A DNA stretch of 5,364 bases from Microbacterium sp. p3-SID336. Its GTDB lineage: Bacteria; Actinomycetota; Actinomycetes; Actinomycetales; Microbacteriaceae. Numbering within the stretch: the first letter of the stretch is position 1; each line of letters begins with the position of its first letter. Made by a program: the position numbers and the translations under genes. Below, in pieces: positions 1-4,741 of this stretch. The notes under the pieces are model-generated. The model had not been told where the DNA came from. It saw nothing but the letters and a program-made list of their open reading frames with translations, and ran no database searches. The stretch lies in assembly GCF_025143365.1 (NCBI RefSeq), contig NZ_JALXPE010000105.1, forward strand, positions 1-5,364, written 5' to 3'.

Positions 1-10
1 CCCCCCCCCC
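1..10. repeat. Poly-C homopolymer run at window edge
   Basis: The window opens with ten consecutive C residues, 12 nt beyond the msrA stop codon. On the msrA coding strand this is a G10 tract in the 3' untranslated region. It does not form a recognisable hairpin with the few flanking bases visible, so I do not call a terminator. It could be a slippage-prone tract or a sequence-edge artefact. Confidence 0.6.
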
Positions 11-22
11 ACGAGTACATGG

Positions 23-586
23 TCAGACGGAAGCCTCCGTCGTCTCGATGCGGCGGGGCAGGACCCAGCCGGCGCGAGGGTAGTGGCAGTTGTAGCCGTT
101 CGGATACCGCTGCAGGTAGTCCTGGTGCTCAGGCTCGGCCTCCCAGAACGGGCCGGCGGGCTCGATCGTGGTGACGGCCGAGCCTGGCCACAGGCCGGAG
201 GCGTCGACGTCGGCGATCGTCTCCTTGGCGATCTGCTCCTGCTCGGGGGTGAGCGGGAAGATCGTCGAGCGGTAGCTCGTGCCGATGTCGTTGCCCTGAC
301 GGTTCAGGGTCGACGGGTCGTGGATCTGGAAGAAGAACGCCAGGATGTCCCGGTACGTCGTCTTCGACGGATCGAAGACGATCTCCACAGCCTCGGCGTG
401 GCCGGGGTGGTTGCGGTAGGTGGCGTGATCGTTCTGTCCGCCGGTGTATCCGGCACGGGTGCTGATCACGCCCGGCTGCTTGCGGATGAGCTCGTCGACG
501 CCCCAGAAGCAGCCGCCGGCGAGGACGGCCGTCTCGGTGCCTGGTGTGCGGGTGACCTCTCCGGTGTCGTGAATTCCACTGGTCAT
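23..586 (-). CDS. msrA: Peptide-methionine (S)-S-oxide reductase MsrA
   Basis: This cytoplasmic enzyme reduces the S epimer of methionine sulfoxide in proteins and free methionine, repairing oxidative damage. The predicted protein is 187 aa, normal for MsrA. The signature GCFWG lies at residues 25-29, making Cys26 the catalytic nucleophile. The GYTGG motif and the following H-A-E-A-V-E segment are also family typical. A second cysteine, Cys167 in YNCHYPR near the C-terminus, fits the resolving role. The frame is open far upstream, but that part is out-of-frame sequence inside msrB. I chose the ATG at 586 because AAGGAG lies 8 nt upstream (595-600) and this start forms an ATGA overlap with the msrB stop. 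The overlap implies translational coupling and co-expression with MsrB, which handles the R epimer. The stop is TGA at 23-25. No signal peptide is visible. Identification is very secure. Confidence 0.97.
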   Translation of the reverse strand: MTSGIHDTGEVTRTPGTETAVLAGGCFWGVDELIRKQPGVISTRAGYTGGQNDHATYRNHPGHAEAVEIVFDPSKTTYRDILAFFFQIHDPSTLNRQGNDIGTSYRSTIFPLTPEQEQIAKETIADVDASGLWPGSAVTTIEPAGPFWEAEPEHQDYLQRYPNGYNCHYPRAGWVLPRRIETTEASV

Positions 587-1059
587 GATGCGTGCTCCTT
601 CGTGGTCGTGGTGGTGGTCTCGAACAGTGAGCGGAACTCGCCATACCCCTCGGCCTCCAGGTCGGAGACGGGGATGAACCGCAGCGCGGCGGAGTTCATG
701 CAGTAGCGCAGGCCGCCAGCGTTCGCGGGGCCGTCGTCGAAGACGTGTCCGAGGTGGCTGTCCGCCCCGGTGGAGCGGACCTCGGTGCGGGGCATCCAGA
801 GGGATCGGTCCGTCTTCGTGTGGACGGCGTCCGCGACGACCGGCTTGGTGAAGCTGGGCCATCCGGTTCCACTGTCGTACTTGTCGGTGGATGAGAACAG
901 GGGCTGCCCGGAAACGACGTCCACGTACAGGCCGTCCTCGTGGTTGTCCCAGTACTCGTTGCGGAAAGCCGGCTCGGTGCCGTCCTTCTGGGTGACGCGG
1001 TACTGCTGGTCGTTGAGGCGGCTCAGGGCCTCAGAAGTCTTGCTGTAGTCGTGCGACAC
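583..1059 (-). CDS. msrB: Peptide-methionine (R)-S-oxide reductase MsrB, single-cysteine form
   Basis: This enzyme reduces the R epimer of methionine sulfoxide and complements MsrA. The 158-aa protein shows the full MsrB core: the SGTGWPSF block at residues 63-70, the [10 protein letters not shown] block around 102-111, and [11 protein letters not shown] around 118-128, with Cys120 as the catalytic nucleophile. Cys120 is the only cysteine in the protein. The two CxxC pairs that bind zinc in many MsrBs are absent. The position that is a resolving Cys in SGCGWPSF-type enzymes is Thr67 here. Regeneration would therefore need a direct external thiol, such as thioredoxin, mycothiol or mycoredoxin (inference). 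The start is GTG at 1059, with a strong AAGGAGG 5 nt upstream. A longer GTG start at 1098 in the same frame adds only 13 unconserved residues. The C-terminus has a short run of six threonines. The stop overlaps the msrA start by 4 nt. Confidence 0.96.
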   Translation of the reverse strand: MSHDYSKTSEALSRLNDQQYRVTQKDGTEPAFRNEYWDNHEDGLYVDVVSGQPLFSSTDKYDSGTGWPSFTKPVVADAVHTKTDRSLWMPRTEVRSTGADSHLGHVFDDGPANAGGLRYCMNSAALRFIPVSDLEAEGYGEFRSLFETTTTTTKEHAS

Positions 1060-1185
1060 GATTTCCTCCTTGTCCGGCGCCGCTGGCTGCGGCGTCACTG
1101 TTGATAACGCCGGGGTGACGCGGTTTGGTCCCGCTAATCTGGGAATAGGCTGTGACTTGAAGAACCCTCCTGTTGCTATTTCGGA
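1060..1185 (-). other. cysS-msrB intergenic region, open in the msrB frame
   Basis: This 126-nt gap is the only sizeable one in the minus-strand block. I found no convincing -35/-10 pair and no strong hairpin followed by a T run, so neither a promoter nor a terminator is called. A second Shine-Dalgarno-like AGGAGGG lies at 1165-1171, but no ATG, GTG or TTG follows within useful distance. Read on the minus strand in the msrB frame, the whole gap contains no stop between the cysS TGA (1186-1188) and msrB. The translation of the gap shows no recognisable motif. Confidence 0.5.
1065..1071 (-). promoter_or_regulatory. Strong Shine-Dalgarno of msrB (decides the GTG start)
   Basis: The minus strand reads AAGGAGG here, with 5 nt between it and the GTG at 1059. 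It is the best ribosome binding site in the window and settles the msrB start over the longer in-frame GTG at 1098. It also shows that MsrB is translated independently, even though its frame stays open back to the cysS stop. Confidence 0.85.
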
Positions 1186-2634
1186 TCATGCGCTATTTGC
1201 TTCACCGAAGACCCATGTCGTGCTCGACTGACTGTCGCTGAGCACGATGCCGGCGGCGTCGAGTTCGTCACGGATACGGTCTGCCGTGCGGAAGTCCCCG
1301 ACCGTGCGGGCCTGGGCTCGCTGGTCGAGCGCCTGGGCGATCAGAATCTCCAACGCCCGCTCGACGCGCAGGGGTCCAGCGGTTGATTTGCCCCACGGCA
1401 TCTCGTGCGGATTGATGCCGAGGACGCCCGTCATGGCGAGCACGGCGTCCCGTGCGTCGGCACCGGCCCGCGCGTCGTGCTGGGTGAGGGCGGTATTGCC
1501 GCGCCTGACCTCGTCGTGGAGGACGGCGAGGGCCATGGGGATGTTGAGGTCGTCATCCAAGGCGTTTCTGAATGCGACCGGCAGCTTGCTCGCATCCGCC
1601 GTCTGCCTCGAGTCGTTCGCGCTCCGGGCGATGAAGTCTTCGATTCTGCGCATCGCCGCCGCGGCGGATCGCAGGGCGGATTCGGTCAGCTCCAGGTTCG
1701 ACCGGTAATGGGCCGATCCGAGGTAGTAGCGCAGGTCGATAGGACGTATCCCCTGCAGAAGATCGTCGACGGGTGTCGCGTTGCCGAGGGACTTGCTGAT
1801 CTTGTCGCCGCCGGACGTGACCCAGCCATTGTGCATCCAGTAGCGCGCGAATCCGTATCCGGCGGCACGGGACTGCGCCTGCTCATTCTCATGATGAGGA
1901 AAACGCAGGTCGAGCCCTCCACCGTGGATGTCGAAGCTCTCTCCCAGGTAGCGGAGGATCATCGTCGAGCAGCTCAGATGCCATCCCGGGCGTCCCGGCC
2001 CGTAAGGCGAATCCCATGCCGCGCCCGCGGCACTCGCCTCTCCTACCGCCACATCTGAGGGAACGGATTTCCAGAGCGCGAAGTCGCGAGGGTCGCGTTT
2101 CCCCGTCGCCTGATCGGCATGTTCGTCTCCGGGGAGAGTGCCGGTCTCCTGTGAGGTCAGAGAACCGTAGTCAGGCCATGATGAGACGTCGAAGTAGACG
2201 TCTCTCTCATCGTCTCCCGCTCGGTACGCGTGGCCTCGTTTGATCAGCCGGTCGATGAACGCAAGCATCTCGGCGGTATGCCCCGTCGCGCGCGGCTCGA
2301 TCGTCGGCGGCAAGATACCGATCATGCGATAGGCGTCGGCGAACGCCCTCTCCTGGCGAGCAGCCCACGCCCACCATGGAACGCCCGCCGTGTTGCTCGC
2401 AGCAAGAATCTTGTCGTCCAGGTCGGTGATGTTTCGGACCAGGGTCACGTCGAGCTCGTGGCCGATCTGGAGCCATCGTCGCAACTGGTCGAAGACCACT
2501 GCCGAGCGGAGATGGCCGACGTGTGGCGGAGCCTGAACGGTCGGACCGCACAGATAGATGCCGACGCGACCCGGTCGCAGGGGCGCGAACGTGCACAACG
2601 ATGATGTTCCGCTGTCGAAGAGCCGTAACGTCAT
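1186..2634 (-). CDS. cysS: Cysteinyl-tRNA synthetase (class I), divergent and possibly a second copy
   Basis: It charges tRNA-Cys with cysteine using ATP, in the cytoplasm. The 482-aa length matches bacterial CysRS. The N-terminal catalytic domain carries the HIGH-type motif as HVGH (residues 38-41) and the signature KMSKS as KISKS (278-282). The zinc site is intact: Cys29, Cys222, His247 and Glu251, which correspond to the four known ligands of the E. coli enzyme. The HGGGLDL and FPHHENEQAQS blocks are typical. The C-terminal helical part ends in the usual AD.IRDEL...GI...D....TTW pattern. It is CysRS rather than the mycothiol ligase MshC, because length, C-terminal domain and the segment around the HIGH motif all fit CysRS. 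Oddities are HLSCSTM (219-225), where HLECSAM is usual, and Ile in KISKS. The ATG lies 3 nt after the glycosylase stop and has only a weak upstream GAGATGAG, suggesting coupled translation. The neighbourhood is not the usual isoprenoid/rlmB setting of actinobacterial cysS, so it may be an extra copy; this window cannot prove that. Confidence 0.95.
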   Translation of the reverse strand: MTLRLFDSGTSSLCTFAPLRPGRVGIYLCGPTVQAPPHVGHLRSAVVFDQLRRWLQIGHELDVTLVRNITDLDDKILAASNTAGVPWWAWAARQERAFADAYRMIGILPPTIEPRATGHTAEMLAFIDRLIKRGHAYRAGDDERDVYFDVSSWPDYGSLTSQETGTLPGDEHADQATGKRDPRDFALWKSVPSDVAVGEASAAGAAWDSPYGPGRPGWHLSCSTMILRYLGESFDIHGGGLDLRFPHHENEQAQSRAAGYGFARYWMHNGWVTSGGDKISKSLGNATPVDDLLQGIRPIDLRYYLGSAHYRSNLELTESALRSAAAAMRRIEDFIARSANDSRQTADASKLPVAFRNALDDDLNIPMALAVLHDEVRRGNTALTQHDARAGADARDAVLAMTGVLGINPHEMPWGKSTAGPLRVERALEILIAQALDQRAQARTVGDFRTADRIRDELDAAGIVLSDSQSSTTWVFGEANSA

Positions 2635-2637
2635 CGA

Positions 2638-3501
2638 TCAGCTCATCTCACGGGTGCGCTGCTCTCGGAGCGCACGGAGGTGGACCGCGGCCCAGGAGCG
2701 GAAGGGGCGCCAGCGTTCTGCGACCTCCTCAAGCAGCGATTCGGGCCCGTACTGGTAGGAGATCTCGGCGTAAAGGCGGCGTTCCGCGCGCGGAAGGACG
2801 TCCTGGGCGTTGGCGCCGCGGATAAGGACGAGGTCCGCGGCGAACGGTCCGATGCCTGTCACCGTGAGGAGCTCGCGGCGAGCAGATTCTTCGGGCGTAG
2901 TTCGGAGCCGGGGACCGTTGAGCAGTCCGGTGAGCGCAGCCTCGGCGACAGCCCGGAGATAGTCTGGCTTCCGACCGGGTAGGTCCAGTTCTCCGGCGTC
3001 GATGGCGCGGATGAGCGCATCGGGCGCGGGAAAGGCCCCGTCGTCCCCGTGCGCGACGATAAGGTCGCGGCGGACTCGGGCAGCAACCGGGACGCGAGTG
3101 CGCTGCGACAAGACGCACCAGGCTGCGGCTTCGTAGGGCGAATGGAAGCCGCACGGGCGATATCCGGGGAGAGCCCTTTGGGCGGTGGCGATGATCGGGT
3201 CGCGATCGCCGACAGCCGCCCAGGCCCGCGCGTCCACATCAAGAGAGAGGAAGCGGCACACCTGCTCAGCTGCTGCGGCCAGATCGCCAGTGCCGGACAG
3301 GCTGATCTGGGCGCTCTCCCCGCGCTGGGTGACGCGGGCGGACACGGGCGTCCAGTCATGCTCGCTCATAAAGCGCGCAGAGAGGACGTCCGGGTCGCCG
3401 CCGGCCGCGATCGCGGTAGGGGTGAATTCTTCCCAGAACCGCTTGCTGGTGCGCAAGGACCACGGCCCGAGGACCTGGACCGAGAGGGTGTGCTGCGCCA
3501 T
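2638..3501 (-). CDS. HhH-GPD DNA glycosylase, 3-methyladenine glycosylase II (AlkA)-like
   Basis: Enzymes of this superfamily flip out alkylated or otherwise damaged bases and cut the N-glycosidic bond, starting base-excision repair. The 287-aa protein has an N-terminal region of about 100 aa resembling the AlkA N-domain, then the HhH-GPD domain. The segment from Pro122 to about Asp146 (PYEAAAWCVLSQRTRVPVAA) matches the first conserved helices. The helix-hairpin-helix motif TVTGIGPFAADLVLIRG covers roughly 213-229. The glycine/proline-rich loop and aspartate follow as QDVLPRAER (233-241). The usual catalytic Asp falls six residues after Asp234, and this protein has Glu240 there. That may be a subfamily trait or may change activity. 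The ATG at 3501 is 7 nt after the VOC stop and has no Shine-Dalgarno; the conserved N-terminus supports this start. An out-of-frame ATG overlaps the VOC stop (TAATG). The 3-nt gap to cysS indicates co-transcription. Confidence 0.88.
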   Translation of the reverse strand: MAQHTLSVQVLGPWSLRTSKRFWEEFTPTAIAAGGDPDVLSARFMSEHDWTPVSARVTQRGESAQISLSGTGDLAAAAEQVCRFLSLDVDARAWAAVGDRDPIIATAQRALPGYRPCGFHSPYEAAAWCVLSQRTRVPVAARVRRDLIVAHGDDGAFPAPDALIRAIDAGELDLPGRKPDYLRAVAEAALTGLLNGPRLRTTPEESARRELLTVTGIGPFAADLVLIRGANAQDVLPRAERRLYAEISYQYGPESLLEEVAERWRPFRSWAAVHLRALREQRTREMS

Positions 3502-3508
3502 GGTGGCA

Positions 3509-3883
3509 TTAGGCGCGGGCGTGAATGGTGACGACGTAGCCGTCGGGGTCACGGAATGAGAACTGCAGTCCGAACGGCCCCTCGAACGGTTCCTGCGCGA
3601 TCGCCACTCCCGCGTCGACCAGGCGTGCATGCACGCCTTCCGCGTCGTCGTTGTGGAACCAGACTCCGGCGCCGGCGCCGAGCTGAGGCATCGCGTCGAG
3701 ATCCACACCGGGGAACGGGTCGCGGACGGCGAACGCGGCTCCTCCTGCGGAGAAGACGGTCGCCGCGGGGTTCGAGTCTGGGAGGCGTGTGAGTCCGACG
3801 AGCTCCTCGTAGAACTTCGCGGAGACGGCGCGGTCCCGCACCTGGAAAGAGACGAAGTCCGGGCCGGTGGTTGTTGCTGCCAT
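3509..3883 (-). CDS. VOC-superfamily protein (glyoxalase/bleomycin-resistance/dioxygenase fold)
   Basis: The 124-aa length and pattern match a single-domain VOC protein made of two beta-alpha-beta-beta-beta modules. Recognisable parts are the opening strand and V-R-D followed by a helix with KFYEELVGL (residues 23-31), the second-module strand VWFHNDDAEGVHARL (74-88), and the closing FRDPDGYVVTI (110-120). By eye, the three positions that usually hold metal ligands appear to be Phe10, a glycine near residue 73, and Thr119 in place of the usual Glu. This argues for a ligand-binding or sequestering protein of bleomycin-resistance type rather than a metal-dependent glyoxalase. The substrate cannot be deduced. 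The ATG at 3883 has AGGAG 7 nt upstream. The gene is first in the minus-strand block and diverges from marR across two palindromes, so it is probably the direct target of that regulator. Confidence 0.88.
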   Translation of the reverse strand: MAATTTGPDFVSFQVRDRAVSAKFYEELVGLTRLPDSNPAATVFSAGGAAFAVRDPFPGVDLDAMPQLGAGAGVWFHNDDAEGVHARLVDAGVAIAQEPFEGPFGLQFSFRDPDGYVVTIHARA

Positions 3884-3890
3884 GAGCAGG

Positions 3891-3895
3891 CTCCT
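3891..3895 (-). promoter_or_regulatory. Shine-Dalgarno of the VOC gene, inside an imperfect palindrome
   Basis: The minus strand reads AGGAG, 7 nt before the ATG at 3883, which fixes the start. It sits at the centre of an imperfect inverted repeat spanning 3884-3899, with 7-base arms, one mismatch and a 2-base centre. The repeat may be chance or may modestly affect ribosome access. Confidence 0.75.
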
Positions 3896-3913
3896 GTTCT
3901 GTTCAATATCGCC

Positions 3914-3933
3914 AGTGTCAATATCCTGACACT
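3914..3933. promoter_or_regulatory. Putative MarR operator 1 (VOC-proximal palindrome)
   Basis: AGTGTCA at 3914-3920 and TGACACT at 3927-3933 form perfect 7-base arms around a 6-base centre. The site lies between two divergent genes, one of which encodes a MarR protein. Its GTGTCA half-site recurs in the second palindrome. It covers the candidate -10 of the minus-strand promoter and the -35 of the plus-strand promoter, so binding would block both. Assignment to this particular MarR is inferred from position. Confidence 0.75.
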
Positions 3934-3951
3934 CGTTGGAGTGTGTGTCAA
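3923..3951 (-). promoter_or_regulatory. Candidate promoter for the VOC-glycosylase-cysS transcript
   Basis: On the minus strand a perfect -35 TTGACA (3951-3946) is followed after 17 nt by CAGGAT (3928-3923), which keeps the A2, A5 and T6 positions of a -10 box. This would start transcription about 30 nt upstream of the VOC ATG. The -35 is half of operator 2 and the -10 lies in operator 1. The -10 is weak, so the exact position is tentative. Confidence 0.5.
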
Positions 3952-3954
3952 ACT
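3926..3954 (+). promoter_or_regulatory. Candidate promoter for marR, giving a leaderless transcript
   Basis: CTGACA (3926-3931) is followed after 17 nt by CAAACT (3949-3954), which keeps the A2 and T6 positions of a -10 box. Six nucleotides later comes the ATG at 3961, so the predicted RNA would begin at or next to the start codon. That agrees with the absence of a properly spaced Shine-Dalgarno upstream of marR. The -10 is poor, so this is a suggestion. Confidence 0.4.
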
Positions 3955-3961
3955 ATTGACA
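3946..3961. promoter_or_regulatory. Putative MarR operator 2, overlapping the marR start
   Basis: TGTCAA at 3946-3951 and TTGACA at 3956-3961 form perfect 6-base arms around ACTA. The site shares the GTGTCAa....TGACA pattern with operator 1, and the two centres are 30 bp apart, about three helical turns, so bound dimers would lie on the same face of DNA. The last base is the A of the marR ATG. It covers the -35 of the minus-strand promoter and the -10 of the plus-strand promoter. Confidence 0.72.
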
Positions 3962-4398
3962 TGGATGCATTGGACCGGAGCCCGGAGTCGCTGGGGGTGC
4001 TGATCAAGGAGACGCAGTCGCTCCTGAACCAGCGAATGGACGATCGGCTTCGCCCGCTGGCGCTGAGTGTGCCGCAGTACGCGTGCTTGACCGCCTTGCA
4101 GGACACGCCAGGCATCACGAGCTCCGAACTCGCCCGGCGCGCGTTCGTGTCTCGCCAGTCGATGAACGTGCTGCTTCAGGGGCTGGAGAAGCGGGGACTG
4201 GTCACCCGCTCGAGTGATCCTGGGCCCAGGCGGGAACGGAGCGTGGTGCTGAACGATGCCGCAGAACTCCTCCTCGAACGCGCACATGAGGAAGTCTCCT
4301 CGGTCGTTCATCGCATGACCGTGGAGGTTGAGCCGGTGGAGCGCGTCCGTCTTTACGAGCTTCTGGCTCGTTGCCGCGACGCCCTGCTCATTCCTTGA
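3961..4398 (+). CDS. MarR-family winged-helix transcriptional regulator
   Basis: MarR proteins are dimeric winged-helix repressors that leave their palindromic operators when they bind a ligand or are oxidised. The 145-aa protein has the expected order: an N-terminal dimerisation helix (about 10-30), LSVPQYACLTAL (35-46), the DNA-binding helices TSSELARRAFVSRQSMNVLLQGLEKRGLV (about 53-81), a wing rich in Arg (SSDPGPRRERSVVL, 84-97), and C-terminal helices that complete the dimer interface. Cysteines are Cys42, inside the second helix, and Cys138. Neither is at the N-terminal position of the OhrR peroxide-sensing cysteine, so redox sensing is possible but not shown. I prefer the ATG at 3961. 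The GTG at 3943 would add six residues and has no proper ribosome binding site. The gene diverges from the VOC gene across two palindromes and is probably autoregulated. Its end overlaps the convergent 117-aa gene by 11 bp. Confidence 0.92.
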   Translation: MDALDRSPESLGVLIKETQSLLNQRMDDRLRPLALSVPQYACLTALQDTPGITSSELARRAFVSRQSMNVLLQGLEKRGLVTRSSDPGPRRERSVVLNDAAELLLERAHEEVSSVVHRMTVEVEPVERVRLYELLARCRDALLIP

Positions 4399-4741
4399 CG
4401 GCATTGTCAGGCCCGGGGAGCTGATACCGGCCGATGGCGCTGTAGGACCCGCGGCGGAAGCGGAGACCAGCGATCCGCCCGTCTTCGACGAGCCAGCGCA
4501 GTTCATAGCACGCGCGGTAGTCCGGCGGCCAGAAGGAACAGAACTGCCCCTCTGCATCCACATACCACTCCCCCAACGTGGGTCTTCCGTTCTCGACGTA
4601 CACGGTCTTGCCGTCCTCGGCGAATGCCTGCGTTGCCCCGTCCTCGTACAGGATCGATGCGGCCGTCAGCGCGCGAGGGATATCCGGTGCTCGAACTTCC
4701 TCCGCGTCGATGACGGTGAGGTCAGATAGCGGCTCGTTCAT
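4388..4741 (-). CDS. Hypothetical protein, 117 aa, function unknown
   Basis: I do not recognise the family securely. The protein is soluble, with no signal peptide or membrane segment. After an N-terminal region of about 28 aa it looks beta-rich, with alternating short strands and Gly/Asp/Asn turns (YEDGATQAF, TVYVENGRPTLGEWYVD). A dense aromatic/cysteine segment, FCSFWPPDYRACYELRW (residues 67-83), contains the only two cysteines, Cys68 and Cys78. It looks like a conserved core and ends in VEDGRIAGLRF. A small ligand-binding beta-barrel is possible, but this is a guess. The ATG at 4741 overlaps the stop of the upstream AraC-type gene as TGATG and has GAGGAG at 4750-4755, 8 nt upstream. It is therefore coupled to that regulator and probably works with it. 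The last 11 bp overlap the end of marR on the other strand, with no room for a terminator. Confidence 0.8.
   Translation of the reverse strand: MNEPLSDLTVIDAEEVRAPDIPRALTAASILYEDGATQAFAEDGKTVYVENGRPTLGEWYVDAEGQFCSFWPPDYRACYELRWLVEDGRIAGLRFRRGSYSAIGRYQLPGPDNAVKE

Noticed and set aside
600..625. Repeated GTGGT triplets giving the Thr run at the MsrB C-terminus as a tandem repeat element
   Set aside because: Short mixed ACC/ACG codons in coding sequence; no evidence of a functional repeat.
83..706. 207-codon open frame on the plus strand opposite msrA and msrB
   Set aside because: Val/Gly/Arg-rich composition with no family features; a codon-bias shadow of high-GC genes.
23..862. Extended 279-codon version of MsrA
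   Set aside because: The first 92 codons are an Arg/His/Pro-rich shadow of msrB. The ATG at 586 has a good Shine-Dalgarno and the ATGA overlap.
1119..1134. GCGG...CCGC inverted repeat between cysS and msrB as a terminator
   Set aside because: The stem is only 4 bp with a 7-base loop and no T run follows on either strand.
1405..2058. 217-codon and other plus-strand frames opposite cysS
   Set aside because: They lie wholly antisense to a clear CysRS and show no recognisable domain or ribosome binding site.
1186..2634. Mycothiol ligase MshC as an alternative identity for the synthetase
   Set aside because: The 482-aa length, the CysRS-like segment around HVGH and the presence of the C-terminal tRNA-binding region with its TTW ending fit CysRS. 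MshC is shorter and lacks that end.
2638..4563. A 641-codon open frame on the minus strand extending from the glycosylase back through the VOC gene, the marR promoter region and marR
   Set aside because: Only the last 287 codons look like a protein family. The upstream part is low-quality sequence antisense to marR and out of frame with the VOC gene.
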